From NCBI GenBank assembly GCA_020722405.1, contig DYKW01000002.1:1-27024 (forward strand): DNA of 27,024 nucleotides. The letters are read 5' to 3'. Under the pieces are notes generated by a model. That model saw only the letters and a program-made list of their open reading frames with translations, had not been told where the DNA came from and did not search any database. The DNA comes from Anaerolinea thermophila. Lineage in GTDB: Bacteria > Chloroflexota > Anaerolineae > Anaerolineales > DRKV01. The translations under genes were made by a program, and so were the position numbers. Shown in pieces: positions 16,959 through 24,614 of the stretch (positions are counted from its first letter, which is position 1; each line of letters opens with the position of its first letter).

Positions 16959-17525
16959 TTATTTCTTCTTCAACTGCCCATACAGATAATAGAACTTGTT
17001 TTTGGGAAAACCATCTTGCAAGTCAGCATCCCAAACAAAATCACCTGGTTCGAAGACGGCCTGCAACATGGCGTCCAGCCCGTGATACATCTCCAAAGCG
17101 GTAGGGGTAATATTTTGCCCAACCTGATTCAACAATAAGTCGAGCATAACGCGTAGCCGAACTTCGTAAGCGTAATATGCAGCCTGATTGGCAGCATCCT
17201 GGCGGTAATCGTCGAAGAATGCTGCCCACTGACGCAAGCGTACCTCAAATTCTTGCCCGGCCTTGCGTTCCCAGGCGACGTGCCGGCGCGTACGAGCGGC
17301 TTCCATTGCAGTTTGTAGATGCCGCAGCTGGGTTCGTTGTGGATTGCTTTTTGCGCGTGCTTTGCTACGTGCTTCGGCCATCAAAATACCCCCCAGTGTA
17401 AGGCGGGGCAGATGACCGGTGTGTCCACCGCTAATTGGCCAGAAGATATCCCCGGAGAGCAAGTAATCTTCCAGGACTTCTGTGGCGAATTTCAGGTAAA
17501 TGAGATCATCGTTTAGGCTAGGCAT
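16959..17525 (-). CDS. Unknown 188-residue protein of the sufR cluster
   Basis: I do not recognise a family. The sequence is soluble, mostly helical in appearance, and centred on a charged stretch rich in Arg, Lys, Gln and Ala (about residues 49-95) that may be a coiled coil. The N-terminal part contains SGDIFWPISGGHTGHLPRLT and the end is rich in aromatic residues (KNKFYYLYGQLKKK). No cysteines are seen, so it should not bind an iron-sulfur cluster by itself. An AAGGGG sequence precedes the ATG by about 8-9 bases. It lies 44 bases after the SufT-like gene on the same strand and is probably the third gene of the sufR transcript. Confidence 0.7.
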   Translation of the reverse strand: MPSLNDDLIYLKFATEVLEDYLLSGDIFWPISGGHTGHLPRLTLGGILMAEARSKARAKSNPQRTQLRHLQTAMEAARTRRHVAWERKAGQEFEVRLRQWAAFFDDYRQDAANQAAYYAYEVRLRVMLDLLLNQVGQNITPTALEMYHGLDAMLQAVFEPGDFVWDADLQDGFPKNKFYYLYGQLKKK

Positions 17526-17569
17526 GTAGATTGCCCCTTGTGCTGGTGATTAGAGGGCTTTGGTGTACT

Positions 17570-17917
17570 TTACCAAAGTCCCCAGTCCCTACCAGTACCA
17601 TCTTCCATGTATGAGAAATCCCACACCTCTGTGCCCATCTCGATGGTTGTCGGTCTGCTGAGAAAGTTCTCAGCCGTCTGGCGTGTGGCCTCCAGCATCG
17701 CTGGCCCATAGGGGCAAAAAGGCGTGGTGAGAATCATGCGTAGGTGGGCCTGGTCTTTTTCCAGGCGCACGTCACGCACTAACCCCAGGGTGATGATGTC
17801 CATTCCAATTTCGGGATCCACTACACGGCGTAATTCTTGTTTGAGGGCTTCAGCCAGTTCAGGATGGGTGTTTTCGGCCTCCCAGATGGTTTTTCGGGAT
17901 GTGTTTTGGTCACTCAT
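17570..17917 (-). CDS. MIP18/DUF59 iron-sulfur assembly factor, SufT-like
   Basis: A 115-residue single-domain protein of the MIP18 (DUF59) family: DPEIGMDIITLGLVRDV at 34-50 and TTPFCPYGPAM with the conserved C68. Family members (SufT, PaaD-like proteins, eukaryotic MIP18) assist iron-sulfur cluster maturation or transfer to target proteins. A GGAAGG ribosome-binding site precedes the ATG, which overlaps the sufR stop in an ATGA, so translation is coupled to the regulator. The position next to SUF genes supports the role. The symbol sufT is plausible, but the family is broad. Confidence 0.85.
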   Translation of the reverse strand: MSDQNTSRKTIWEAENTHPELAEALKQELRRVVDPEIGMDIITLGLVRDVRLEKDQAHLRMILTTPFCPYGPAMLEATRQTAENFLSRPTTIEMGTEVWDFSYMEDGTGRDWGLW

Positions 17918-18588
17918 AGAGAATTTCCTTCCAAAGGGGGAATGTCTTTTCCAGGAATGATGTAAGTACAGCGTTTATCACCATGTAAACGGCACTGAAT
18001 TTTCTCAACCGGCACCTGCAACAAGGTTGAGATTAACGTTTGGTCGATGGTGCATACTTCAGGGTGATTTTGCCCGACTTGCAGGTAGGGACAGCCAGTT
18101 TCGTGGATGTGATATGTGTTGCCCTGACGTTCCCAGGCTACCTGAAAGCCTTCGCTGTTCAAAATACGTTCCACAACCTGCAAACGCTCTTCGATGTTCA
18201 AGCCGTCTAGATCGATATCAACGGCCTGGTCTTCCAACAAGTCCATAGCCATTTGAGAAAACATGTTTTCTACAACCTGTACCGGCAAACTTTGCTTCAT
18301 CTGTTCTAGCAAACGGATTGTCATCTCTACATAGCGACTGGGAAAGTGCTCTGCCCCTTTTGTCGTCAGCCGGTACACGTGCCGTGGACGCCCGATCCCG
18401 TGGCGTTCTTCTTCGGAAGTCACCAGACCATCGGCTTCAAGATGAGCGATATGATGCCGCACAGAAATCGGGCTAATTTTTGAGATTTCAGCCAGATCGT
18501 TGATGGTGCAATGTTCGTGTTTCTGTAAGGCTTCCAGAATTTGTTGGCGAGTTGATTTTGACATATGCGTAGAGGTAAAAGTTTGCAT
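17914..18588 (-). CDS. sufR: SufR-type iron-sulfur-sensing transcription regulator
   Basis: An N-terminal winged helix of the DeoR/ArsR kind (TRQQILEALQKHE, CTINDLAEISKISPISVRHH, wing GIGRPRHVYRLT) is followed by a C-terminal domain with four cysteines. Counting from the internal ATG at 18564 these are C158, C171, C191 and C199. SufR proteins bind a cluster through C-terminal cysteines and repress suf genes when clusters are plentiful. I start it at 18588 because its promoter predicts a transcript beginning on that ATG (224 residues); 18564 is the alternative (216 residues), and neither has a ribosome-binding site. The far ATG at 18624 lies within the -35 box and is excluded. Divergent from sufC. 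Confidence 0.85.
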   Translation of the reverse strand: MQTFTSTHMSKSTRQQILEALQKHEHCTINDLAEISKISPISVRHHIAHLEADGLVTSEEERHGIGRPRHVYRLTTKGAEHFPSRYVEMTIRLLEQMKQSLPVQVVENMFSQMAMDLLEDQAVDIDLDGLNIEERLQVVERILNSEGFQVAWERQGNTYHIHETGCPYLQVGQNHPEVCTIDQTLISTLLQVPVEKIQCRLHGDKRCTYIIPGKDIPPLEGNSL

Positions 18589-18595
18589 TTCTCGC

Positions 18596-18624
18596 AGTAT
18601 ACCCTGCTGGACAATTTTTGTCAA
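18596..18624 (-). promoter_or_regulatory. sufR promoter
   Basis: On the minus strand a perfect -35 TTGACA (18619-18624), a 17-bp spacer, and -10 TATACT (18596-18601). The predicted start point falls at about 18588-18590, on the ATG chosen for sufR, so the mRNA would be leaderless. Confidence 0.75.
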
Positions 18625-18656
18625 TATCTTATATTTTTATCATAAAAAATATTGAC
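18620..18656. promoter_or_regulatory. Palindromic candidate SufR operator
   Basis: GTCAATAT (18620-18627) and ATATTGAC (18649-18656) are perfect inverted copies around a 21-base A+T-rich centre. The arms lie on the -35 boxes of both divergent promoters, which is where a dimeric repressor could block both. Part of the symmetry follows from two face-away TTGAC boxes, so binding is inferred. Confidence 0.5.
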
Positions 18657-18680
18657 GCTGCCTTGCTCCCGTGCTATAAT
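18652..18680 (+). promoter_or_regulatory. suf operon promoter
   Basis: -35 TTGACG (18652-18657), 17-bp spacer, -10 TATAAT (18675-18680) preceded by TGC, an extended -10. This is the best promoter match in the window. The start point should be near 18687, giving a leader of about 56 bases before sufC. Confidence 0.8.
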
Positions 18681-18694
18681 CGCTCCGCTAACCA

Positions 18695-18718
18695 AACTAA
18701 CTCATTAGTAACTAACTC
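18695..18718 (+). repeat. 9-bp direct repeat in the suf leader
   Basis: AACTAACTC at 18695-18703 and again at 18710-18718, a 15-bp period, just downstream of the predicted start point. Within it ACTAA-CTCA-TTAGT is also a small palindrome. It could be a second regulator site or an mRNA element; no known motif is matched. Confidence 0.5.
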
Positions 18719-18742
18719 TTCACATAAGGAGTTCATTTTTTT

Positions 18743-19516
18743 ATGGCTAAACTCGAAATTCGAAACTTACATGTTGCCATTGACGGAAAAGAAATCATCA
18801 AAGGATTGGACCTGAGTATTGCACAGGGCGAAATACACGCCATCATGGGGCCGAACGGCACCGGTAAATCTACGCTGGCCTATACCTTGATGGGTCACCC
18901 GGCGTATGAGGTTACGCAGGGCGAAGTATGGTTCAAAGGTGAAAACATCCTGGAATTAGAACCAGACGAACGTTCCCACCTGGGGCTTTTTCTGGCATTC
19001 CAATATCCGGTAGCGATTCCAGGGGTAAGCGTGGCAAATTTCCTGCGCTCCGCTATCAATGCTCGTCGCCGAGCAGAGAACCCTGATGATAAAGGGATGC
19101 CCATCCCGGCCTTTCGCAAGATACTCAAAGAGAAGATGGACTTGCTCAAAATGGATCATGACTTTGCCGGTCGTTACTTGAACGATGGTTTTTCGGGTGG
19201 CGAAAAGAAGCGTACGGAGATTTTACAGATGGCGACTTTGGAACCAGAAATTGCGATTTTAGATGAGACTGATTCAGGTCTAGATATCGATGCCTTACGC
19301 GTGGTTGCCGAAGGGGTTAACGCGTTGAGTGGTCCTAATTTAGGCGTTTTGGTCATCACCCACTACCAGCGTTTGTTGAACTATATCAAGCCGCAGTTTG
19401 TTCATATCATGCTGGGCGGCAGGATCGTCGAGTCTGGTGGTCCCGACTTGGCCCTGCACCTGGAAGAACAGGGTTACGACTGGGTGCGTGAGAAATATGA
19501 CGAAGCGGTTGCTTAG
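18743..19516 (+). CDS. sufC: Fe-S cluster assembly ATPase SufC
   Basis: A 257-residue ABC-type ATPase with Walker A GPNGTGKS at 36-43, Q-loop Q87, the SufC-typical signature FSGGEKKR (150-157), Walker B EIAILDETDSGLD and the H-loop ITHYQRLLNYI. SufC drives shape changes of the SufB-SufD scaffold during cluster assembly in the cytoplasm. AAGGAG stands about 11 bases before the ATG, a little far. First gene of the operon; the gap of 217 bases to sufB is unusually large and filled by a repeat element. Confidence 0.95.
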   Translation: MAKLEIRNLHVAIDGKEIIKGLDLSIAQGEIHAIMGPNGTGKSTLAYTLMGHPAYEVTQGEVWFKGENILELEPDERSHLGLFLAFQYPVAIPGVSVANFLRSAINARRRAENPDDKGMPIPAFRKILKEKMDLLKMDHDFAGRYLNDGFSGGEKKRTEILQMATLEPEIAILDETDSGLDIDALRVVAEGVNALSGPNLGVLVITHYQRLLNYIKPQFVHIMLGGRIVESGGPDLALHLEEQGYDWVREKYDEAVA

Positions 19517-19528
19517 AGGTTGGATGAG

Positions 19529-19684
19529 TAGTATTACAGCGCAAAGTCGAGCAACCTTCCTTCGTGAGCGACAGTCAGCGGATGTTTAAGCGGATAAACG
19601 GATAAAAGGCGACTTATTCGCTTATCCGTTTATCCGCTGGCCACGTTTTCGGGCATATACCTCCAACCTTGCGCTGTAATACTA
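19529..19684. mobile_element. MITE-like inverted-repeat element between sufC and sufB
   Basis: The ends are perfect inverted copies: GTATTACAGCGCAA at the left and its complement at the right, each bordered by TA (19529-19530 and 19683-19684), as expected for a TA target duplication of the IS630/Tc1 kind. Inside, a second perfect 17-bp inverted repeat (19589-19605 and 19622-19638, AGCGGATAAACGGATAA) forms a hairpin with a 16-base loop. No open frame. In the transcript both stems can fold and may affect processing or the SufC:SufB ratio. A purely RNA-structural origin is the alternative. Confidence 0.65.
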
Positions 19685-19733
19685 GAAGGTAGTTCGTTTA
19701 CCAGTATTATTCTCTACTCTCTATGGAGCGAAC

Positions 19734-22700
19734 ATGAGCGACGAAAGACTTTTTGAAGATATTGGGCAGTATAAATACGGCTTTCACGATCCGGAAAATT
19801 ATGTCTTTAAAGCGCAAAAAGGGTTAACGCGCGAGGTTGTGGAGCAGATTTCCCGCATGAAAGGCGAACCGAAGTGGATGCTCGATTTTCGTTTGAAGGC
19901 CTACGAGCATTTCAAGAGCCGCCCGATGCCCACTTGGGGGCCTGACCTGTCTGGCCTGGACCTGGATGACATCTATTACTACGTCAAACCGACCGAGGGT
20001 CAGGGCAAGAGTTGGGATGATGTGCCGGCCGATATCAAGAATACGTTCGACAAACTGGGCATCCCGGAAGCCGAGCAGAAGTTCCTGGCGGGGGTGGGGG
20101 CGCAGTATGAGTGTTTGAGCGGCGATGCGCGAGTCTACACGGCGCGTGGCGTGCTGCCGATCCGCGAGGTCGTTCCCGGCGATGTTGTCTTTTCATTGGA
20201 TGAAGAGACCAATCAGATCATCCCTGCGTCAGTCAAGAATTTTATGTCCAAGGGCGAACGGCCAGTTTATGCGGTCAAGGTTGGAACGCGCACGATTCGC
20301 GCCACCGAAAACCATCCTTTCCTGGTACTGGAATACCACCGCAAAGAAAGCAATCGGCGTGGACGGTACAAGCGCGCGTGGAAGTATTTGCGCGACCTGA
20401 AAGAGGGCGATCTGGTCGCAGTAGCAAAATCCCTGCCGGACATTGGTCAGGATTACCAACTAGAGCAGCCAAACATCGAAACGAACTGGCGGCATAACCC
20501 TGTTCATTTGCCGGCGCATACCTCAAAAGATTTGATGTGGTGGCTTGGCCTGTACATGGGCGACGGCTTCATTCATTCCGGCGGTCATAAAGCGCGTGTC
20601 GAATTTGCCATCCCTGTTGCCGACCAGTCCTTGCGAGATGAATTCAAGCAAGTAACTTCCCATTTATTTGGCATCGCTGCCCAAAACGGCGATCCATACC
20701 GCATGACGGTTGGTTCAACGCTTGTGGCGCGCTACTTGGAAGTAAACGGATTCTCAGGCGGCGCTCTTGAAAAACGCGTGCCCGCCTGGGTGGCTTCCCT
20801 GCCGCAGGAACAGATCCTTTCCTTCATTGGCGGATACGTGGATGCGGACGGTTATGTTCGCGACCACGCCAAAAACAATGAGTATTTTGGTTATGCCCGG
20901 GTCGAATCTATCACGCCTGCGGGCATGGAAATGGTCTACGATATCGAAGTGGACGGGCCGCACAATTTCGTTGCTGAAGGCTTGATCGTTCACAACTCCG
21001 AGATGGTGTACCACTCCATCCAGGAGCATCTCGAAAAGCAGGGTGTCATCTTCCTCTCCATCGAAGATGGCTTGCGCCAGCACCCCGACTTGTTCCGCGA
21101 ATACTTCGGCACGGTCATTCCTATCGAAGACAACACCCTGGCCGCGCTCAACAGCGCCGTCTGGTCGGGCGGATCGTTTGTCTACGTCCCCAAAGGCGTC
21201 AAGGTGGACCTGCCCTTGCAAGCCTACTTCCGCTTGAACACTGCCAACGTTGGCCAGTTCGAGCGTTCGCTCATTATCGTGGACGAGGGCGCGCAAGTGC
21301 ATTACACTGAGGGCTGCACCGCCCCACAATACACCACCAACTCCTTCCACTCCGGCGTGATCGAGATCATCGTCAAACGCGGCGCGCGCTCCCGCTACAC
21401 CACCATCCAAAACTGGAGTCACAATGTGTACAACCTGGTCACGCAGCGCGCTAAAGTTTTTGCCGATGCCACCCATGAATGGGTAGATGCCAACCTTGGC
21501 TGCCTGGCGGAAGGCTCTACAGTGACAACGCCTGATGGCGTCAAGACGATCGAGGCTTTGGAAGTTGGCGACCAGGTTCTTTCCTATGATGAGACCCAGG
21601 GAAAACTCTGTTTCCGCACTGTGACGGCCAAACGCTTCTCAGGATACCAGCCCGTTCACACGGTTTCGATTGGCGAACGGAAACTGCAAGTGACTGCCAA
21701 TCATCCTTTCTATTCCTATCAGTACAATCCGGACAACGCGAAGAAAAGCGGACGCTGCCGCCTCGGCTACGTCCGCGCGGACGAGTTGCAGGAAGCCATC
21801 CTGCCGCGCACCTCCATTGACTACGGACAGCCTCACTTCCTGGAAATGCCGACGCTGGAGACGAGATTCGATTCCATGAATCAATACGCGGCCAACCTGA
21901 CCATGACCCGTCAACGGCCTTCCCATCTGGCTCTTGGCGAATACACCACCGATGATTTGATGTGGATGTTTGGCTACTGGATCGGCGACGGAAATATTGA
22001 TGCCAGGCCAGGGAAAACCCCAGACATGATACGCTTTGCGCGGGTGGGTTTTTCCACGCCGCGCGAGGACCGCGCCCGCGAAAAATTGATGGACGTCATG
22101 GCAGCAGTCACTGACGTTGAACCCACCGAGCGCGTTGATGGCCATCATCTTGCCTGGAATAGCAAGGAATTGGTTGAGTTCTTCAAAGTCAATGGCTTTT
22201 ACGGAAAAGCCTCCACCAAGCGCGTCCCGCAATGGGTGTGGTCTCTCCCCGAATCGCAGCGGCTGGCATTCGTCGCCGGCTACATTGACGCGGATGGTCA
22301 TGTCAACTCGCATGGTTTCCATATCAAGTCCACCAATCGTTCTTTACTGGAAGATATTGCGTCCTTGCTCGTCACCCTCGGCATTACAGCGCACCTCCAT
22401 ACGGAATTTAGCGAACCGCGCAAGGTGACGATCATGGGCGTTGAATGTACTGCTCATGGATCGTATCGTTTGGCTTTCCTGCCCGACCCGCGTTTGTTCC
22501 CTTATGTCAGCGAACAACTTCGAGAAAGGGCGCTTGCAAATGATGCCCCCAAATTCCAAATGCGGCAGCAAGCCGGACGTTCCCAATTGGTTCTCGGCGA
22601 CGACGTGGAGGTTGTGAAAGTGGATGTCTCACCCGCTTCGCAGGAAAAAGTCCCGACGTGGGATATAGAGGTGGACGGCACAGGCAATTTTGTCTCACAA

Positions 22701-23240
22701 GGGTTCATTGTCCACAACTCTAAACTTACCATGAAATACCCATCCTGCTACCTGATGGAACCCGGCGCGCACGGCGAAATGCTCTCCATGGCCTTTGCCG
22801 GGGCCGGACAAACCCAGGATGCTGGCGCAAAAATGGTACATTTCGCCCCGCAAACTACCAGTAAAATCGTTTCCAAATCCATCAGCAAGAACGGTGGCCA
22901 GGCCTCCTACCGCGGCTTACTGAAGGTCTATAAAGGTGCTAAAGGTGTCAAATCCAATGTCGTATGCGATGCCTTGTTGTTAGACCCGGCTTCGCGTTCC
23001 GATACCTACCCAACCATCGAAATTGATGAAAGCGACGTCACCGTGGGTCATGAGGCCTCGGTTTCCAAAATCGGAGAAGAGCAACTCTTCTACTTGATGA
23101 GCCGAGGGTTGAGCGAAGAAGATGCTACCAGCATGGTCGTCTCTGGTTTCATCGAGCCATTAGTCAAAGAATTGCCGATGGAATACGCCATCGAAATGAA
23201 CCGCCTCATCCAGTTACAAATGGAAGGTTCCATCGGATAA
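19734..23240 (+). CDS. sufB: SufB precursor interrupted by two inteins
   Basis: The frame encodes 1168 residues against roughly 470 for normal SufB. Removing residues 127-421 and 590-995 leaves 467 residues that join at natural SufB sequence: GAQYE with SEMVYH, and WVDANLG with SKLTMKYPS. The restored protein is the SUF scaffold on which the cluster is built. It keeps the Cys-Glu pair expected from E. coli (C405/E434): precursor C1078 in VVCDALLL and E1107 in VGHEASVS, with the same spacing of 29, and the EGCTAP cysteine (precursor C528). A GGAG ribosome-binding site precedes the ATG. The frame stays open through both insertions with no stop or frameshift, which argues for inteins rather than introns or insertion sequences. 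Functional SufB requires both to splice. Confidence 0.95.
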   Translation: MSDERLFEDIGQYKYGFHDPENYVFKAQKGLTREVVEQISRMKGEPKWMLDFRLKAYEHFKSRPMPTWGPDLSGLDLDDIYYYVKPTEGQGKSWDDVPADIKNTFDKLGIPEAEQKFLAGVGAQYECLSGDARVYTARGVLPIREVVPGDVVFSLDEETNQIIPASVKNFMSKGERPVYAVKVGTRTIRATENHPFLVLEYHRKESNRRGRYKRAWKYLRDLKEGDLVAVAKSLPDIGQDYQLEQPNIETNWRHNPVHLPAHTSKDLMWWLGLYMGDGFIHSGGHKARVEFAIPVADQSLRDEFKQVTSHLFGIAAQNGDPYRMTVGSTLVARYLEVNGFSGGALEKRVPAWVASLPQEQILSFIGGYVDADGYVRDHAKNNEYFGYARVESITPAGMEMVYDIEVDGPHNFVAEGLIVHNSEMVYHSIQEHLEKQGVIFLSIEDGLRQHPDLFREYFGTVIPIEDNTLAALNSAVWSGGSFVYVPKGVKVDLPLQAYFRLNTANVGQFERSLIIVDEGAQVHYTEGCTAPQYTTNSFHSGVIEIIVKRGARSRYTTIQNWSHNVYNLVTQRAKVFADATHEWVDANLGCLAEGSTVTTPDGVKTIEALEVGDQVLSYDETQGKLCFRTVTAKRFSGYQPVHTVSIGERKLQVTANHPFYSYQYNPDNAKKSGRCRLGYVRADELQEAILPRTSIDYGQPHFLEMPTLETRFDSMNQYAANLTMTRQRPSHLALGEYTTDDLMWMFGYWIGDGNIDARPGKTPDMIRFARVGFSTPREDRAREKLMDVMAAVTDVEPTERVDGHHLAWNSKELVEFFKVNGFYGKASTKRVPQWVWSLPESQRLAFVAGYIDADGHVNSHGFHIKSTNRSLLEDIASLLVTLGITAHLHTEFSEPRKVTIMGVECTAHGSYRLAFLPDPRLFPYVSEQLRERALANDAPKFQMRQQAGRSQLVLGDDVEVVKVDVSPASQEKVPTWDIEVDGTGNFVSQGFIVHNSKLTMKYPSCYLMEPGAHGEMLSMAFAGAGQTQDAGAKMVHFAPQTTSKIVSKSISKNGGQASYRGLLKVYKGAKGVKSNVVCDALLLDPASRSDTYPTIEIDESDVTVGHEASVSKIGEEQLFYLMSRGLSEEDATSMVVSGFIEPLVKELPMEYAIEMNRLIQLQMEGSIG
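20112..20996 (+). other. Intein 1 of SufB, 295 residues, endonuclease shortened
   Basis: Begins with Cys (CLSGDARVYT, block A) directly after QYE and ends VHN before Ser of the C-extein, the layout of a class 1 intein. Block B is RATENHPFL with the T-x-x-H pair. The LAGLIDADG motifs are LGLYMGDGF and FIGGYVDADG. Only about 16 residues separate the second motif from the splicing domain (VESITPAG), whereas intein 2 has about 104 there, so much of the second endonuclease half is missing. Block F is YDIEVDGPHNFVAEG with its His present, block G LIVHN. Splicing residues all look intact; the endonuclease is probably inactive. Confidence 0.92.
21501..22718 (+). other. Intein 2 of SufB, 406 residues, LAGLIDADG endonuclease
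   Basis: Starts with Cys (CLAEGSTVTTPDG) after DANLG and ends FIVHN before Ser. Block B is QVTANHPFY. The LAGLIDADG motifs are FGYWIGDGN and FVAGYIDADG, each with its acidic residue, and about 104 residues follow the second motif, as in full-size two-motif homing endonucleases. Block F reads WDIEVDGTGNFVSQG: the usual His before Asn-Phe is Gly. Segments shared with intein 1 (DLMW, KRVP-WV-SLP before the second motif) show the two are related. Confidence 0.92.
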
Positions 23241-23253
23241 ACCAGGAGACGAT

Positions 23254-24588
23254 ATGAATACCAAAGTTACCAAAGTCGTTCGCCGGGTAGGACACCATCG
23301 TGGGCTTTCCACCGAATTTTCCTTTACCCAGGATATGCTGCCGGTTGCTCGATCGGTTACGCAGGCTTACCGTCAATATGCTTGGGATGCTTTTATATCC
23401 AAAGCGCTACCTACCACTAGCGAGGAAGCCTGGCGGCGCACCGATATTCGACGTCTTGATCCGGCGCGTTTTCGTTTACCCGATGCAGAAGAAGCCGCTG
23501 CTTTGTCCCCCGTACCCGATGTTTTACTTCAGCCCTTGGTGGATGCTGAACATGGTGGACAGATGGTCTTCACGGCGGCAGGAGTACAGACCACCCTCGC
23601 GGCGGATACCGCTGCCCAGGGAGTGATCTTCACCGATATTGCTACCGCTGAACGCCTGTACCCGGAGATACTACAAAAAATCCTGGGGCAGGTCGTACGC
23701 CCTGAAGAAGGAAAATTCGCCGCCCTTGCCGCGGCTATGGCACAACAAGGCATCTTGATTTATGTGCCGCGCAACGTACAAGTCGAGGCCCCCTTGCACA
23801 GTGTGGTTTGGGGTGCCGGCCGTGACCTGGCTTTCTTCTCCCACATCCTGGTGTACCTTGAAGAGGGCGCTTCCTTGACCTATGTGCATGAATGGGCTTC
23901 TCCCGAAGAAGCCGAAATCATGCATGCCGGCATCGTAGAAGTGCATGTTGGCGCAGATGCTAACCTGCGCTACGTAGAATTGCAATCCTGGGGTAAGAAA
24001 ACCTGGCATTTTACGCACGAGCGCGCTCGCGTTATGCGCAATGGCAACCTGGATTGGATTTTTGGCGCTCCGGGCAGCCATTTGACAAAAACCTTCGCCG
24101 ATCTCGACCTGGTCGAAGACGGTGCACAAGGGCGCATGTCGGGTTTTGCCTTTACCGATGACAACCAACACCTGGATTACGACACCCAGCAGAATCACCT
24201 TGCTCCCCACACTACTAGTGACTTGCTCTTCAAAGGAGCATTGACGGATAGCAGCCGTTCGGTGTGGCAGGGCATGATTTACGTTGCCCCTGGTGCACAA
24301 CAAACCGATGGTTACCAGGCCAATCGTAACTTATTATTGAGTGAACAAGCCCGTGCCGATTCCATTCCCGGCCTGGAGATTCTGGCCGATGATGTGCGCT
24401 GTACCCATGGTGCCACGGCCGGCAAGGTAGACCCCGACGAATTGTTCTACTTGCGTTCCCGAGGCCTTTCTCGTTCTGAGGCCGAACGCTTGATAGTAGA
24501 AGGCTTTTTCGCTCCCATTATGGAGCGCATTCCCTTCGAAGGTGTGCGTGCTCGCTTTGAACAAGTCATCCAAGATAAAATGATCTAA
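23254..24588 (+). CDS. sufD: Fe-S cluster assembly scaffold subunit SufD
   Basis: This 444-residue protein is the SufB-related partner in the SufBCD complex. The beta-helix core and the C-terminal signature are present: HTTSDLLFKGALTDSSRSV, YQANRNLLLSEQARADS and CTHGATAGKVDPDELFYLRS, where H385 corresponds to the conserved His of the SufB-SufD interface. The N-terminus includes the expected EEAWRRTD motif. AGGAG lies 6-7 bases before the ATG and only 13 bases separate it from sufB. No intein is present here, unlike SufB. Confidence 0.93.
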   Translation: MNTKVTKVVRRVGHHRGLSTEFSFTQDMLPVARSVTQAYRQYAWDAFISKALPTTSEEAWRRTDIRRLDPARFRLPDAEEAAALSPVPDVLLQPLVDAEHGGQMVFTAAGVQTTLAADTAAQGVIFTDIATAERLYPEILQKILGQVVRPEEGKFAALAAAMAQQGILIYVPRNVQVEAPLHSVVWGAGRDLAFFSHILVYLEEGASLTYVHEWASPEEAEIMHAGIVEVHVGADANLRYVELQSWGKKTWHFTHERARVMRNGNLDWIFGAPGSHLTKTFADLDLVEDGAQGRMSGFAFTDDNQHLDYDTQQNHLAPHTTSDLLFKGALTDSSRSVWQGMIYVAPGAQQTDGYQANRNLLLSEQARADSIPGLEILADDVRCTHGATAGKVDPDELFYLRSRGLSRSEAERLIVEGFFAPIMERIPFEGVRARFEQVIQDKMI

Positions 24589-24614
24589 ACCTATCACAAA
24601 TCAGACTGCTAAAA

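Noticed and set aside
17553..17580. Hairpin CTTTGGT/ACCAAAG near the stop of the SufT-like gene
   Set aside because: Only a 7-bp AT-rich stem without a T-tract; too weak to call a terminator.
20754..21476. 240-residue minus-strand open frame
   Set aside because: It is antisense to intein 1 and SufB extein sequence and has no start signal or recognisable family.
19734..23240. Group I/II introns or insertion sequences as the cause of the oversized sufB
   Set aside because: The reading frame is continuous, both insertions start with Cys and end with His-Asn before Ser, and splicing blocks are recognisable; no intron structure is needed.
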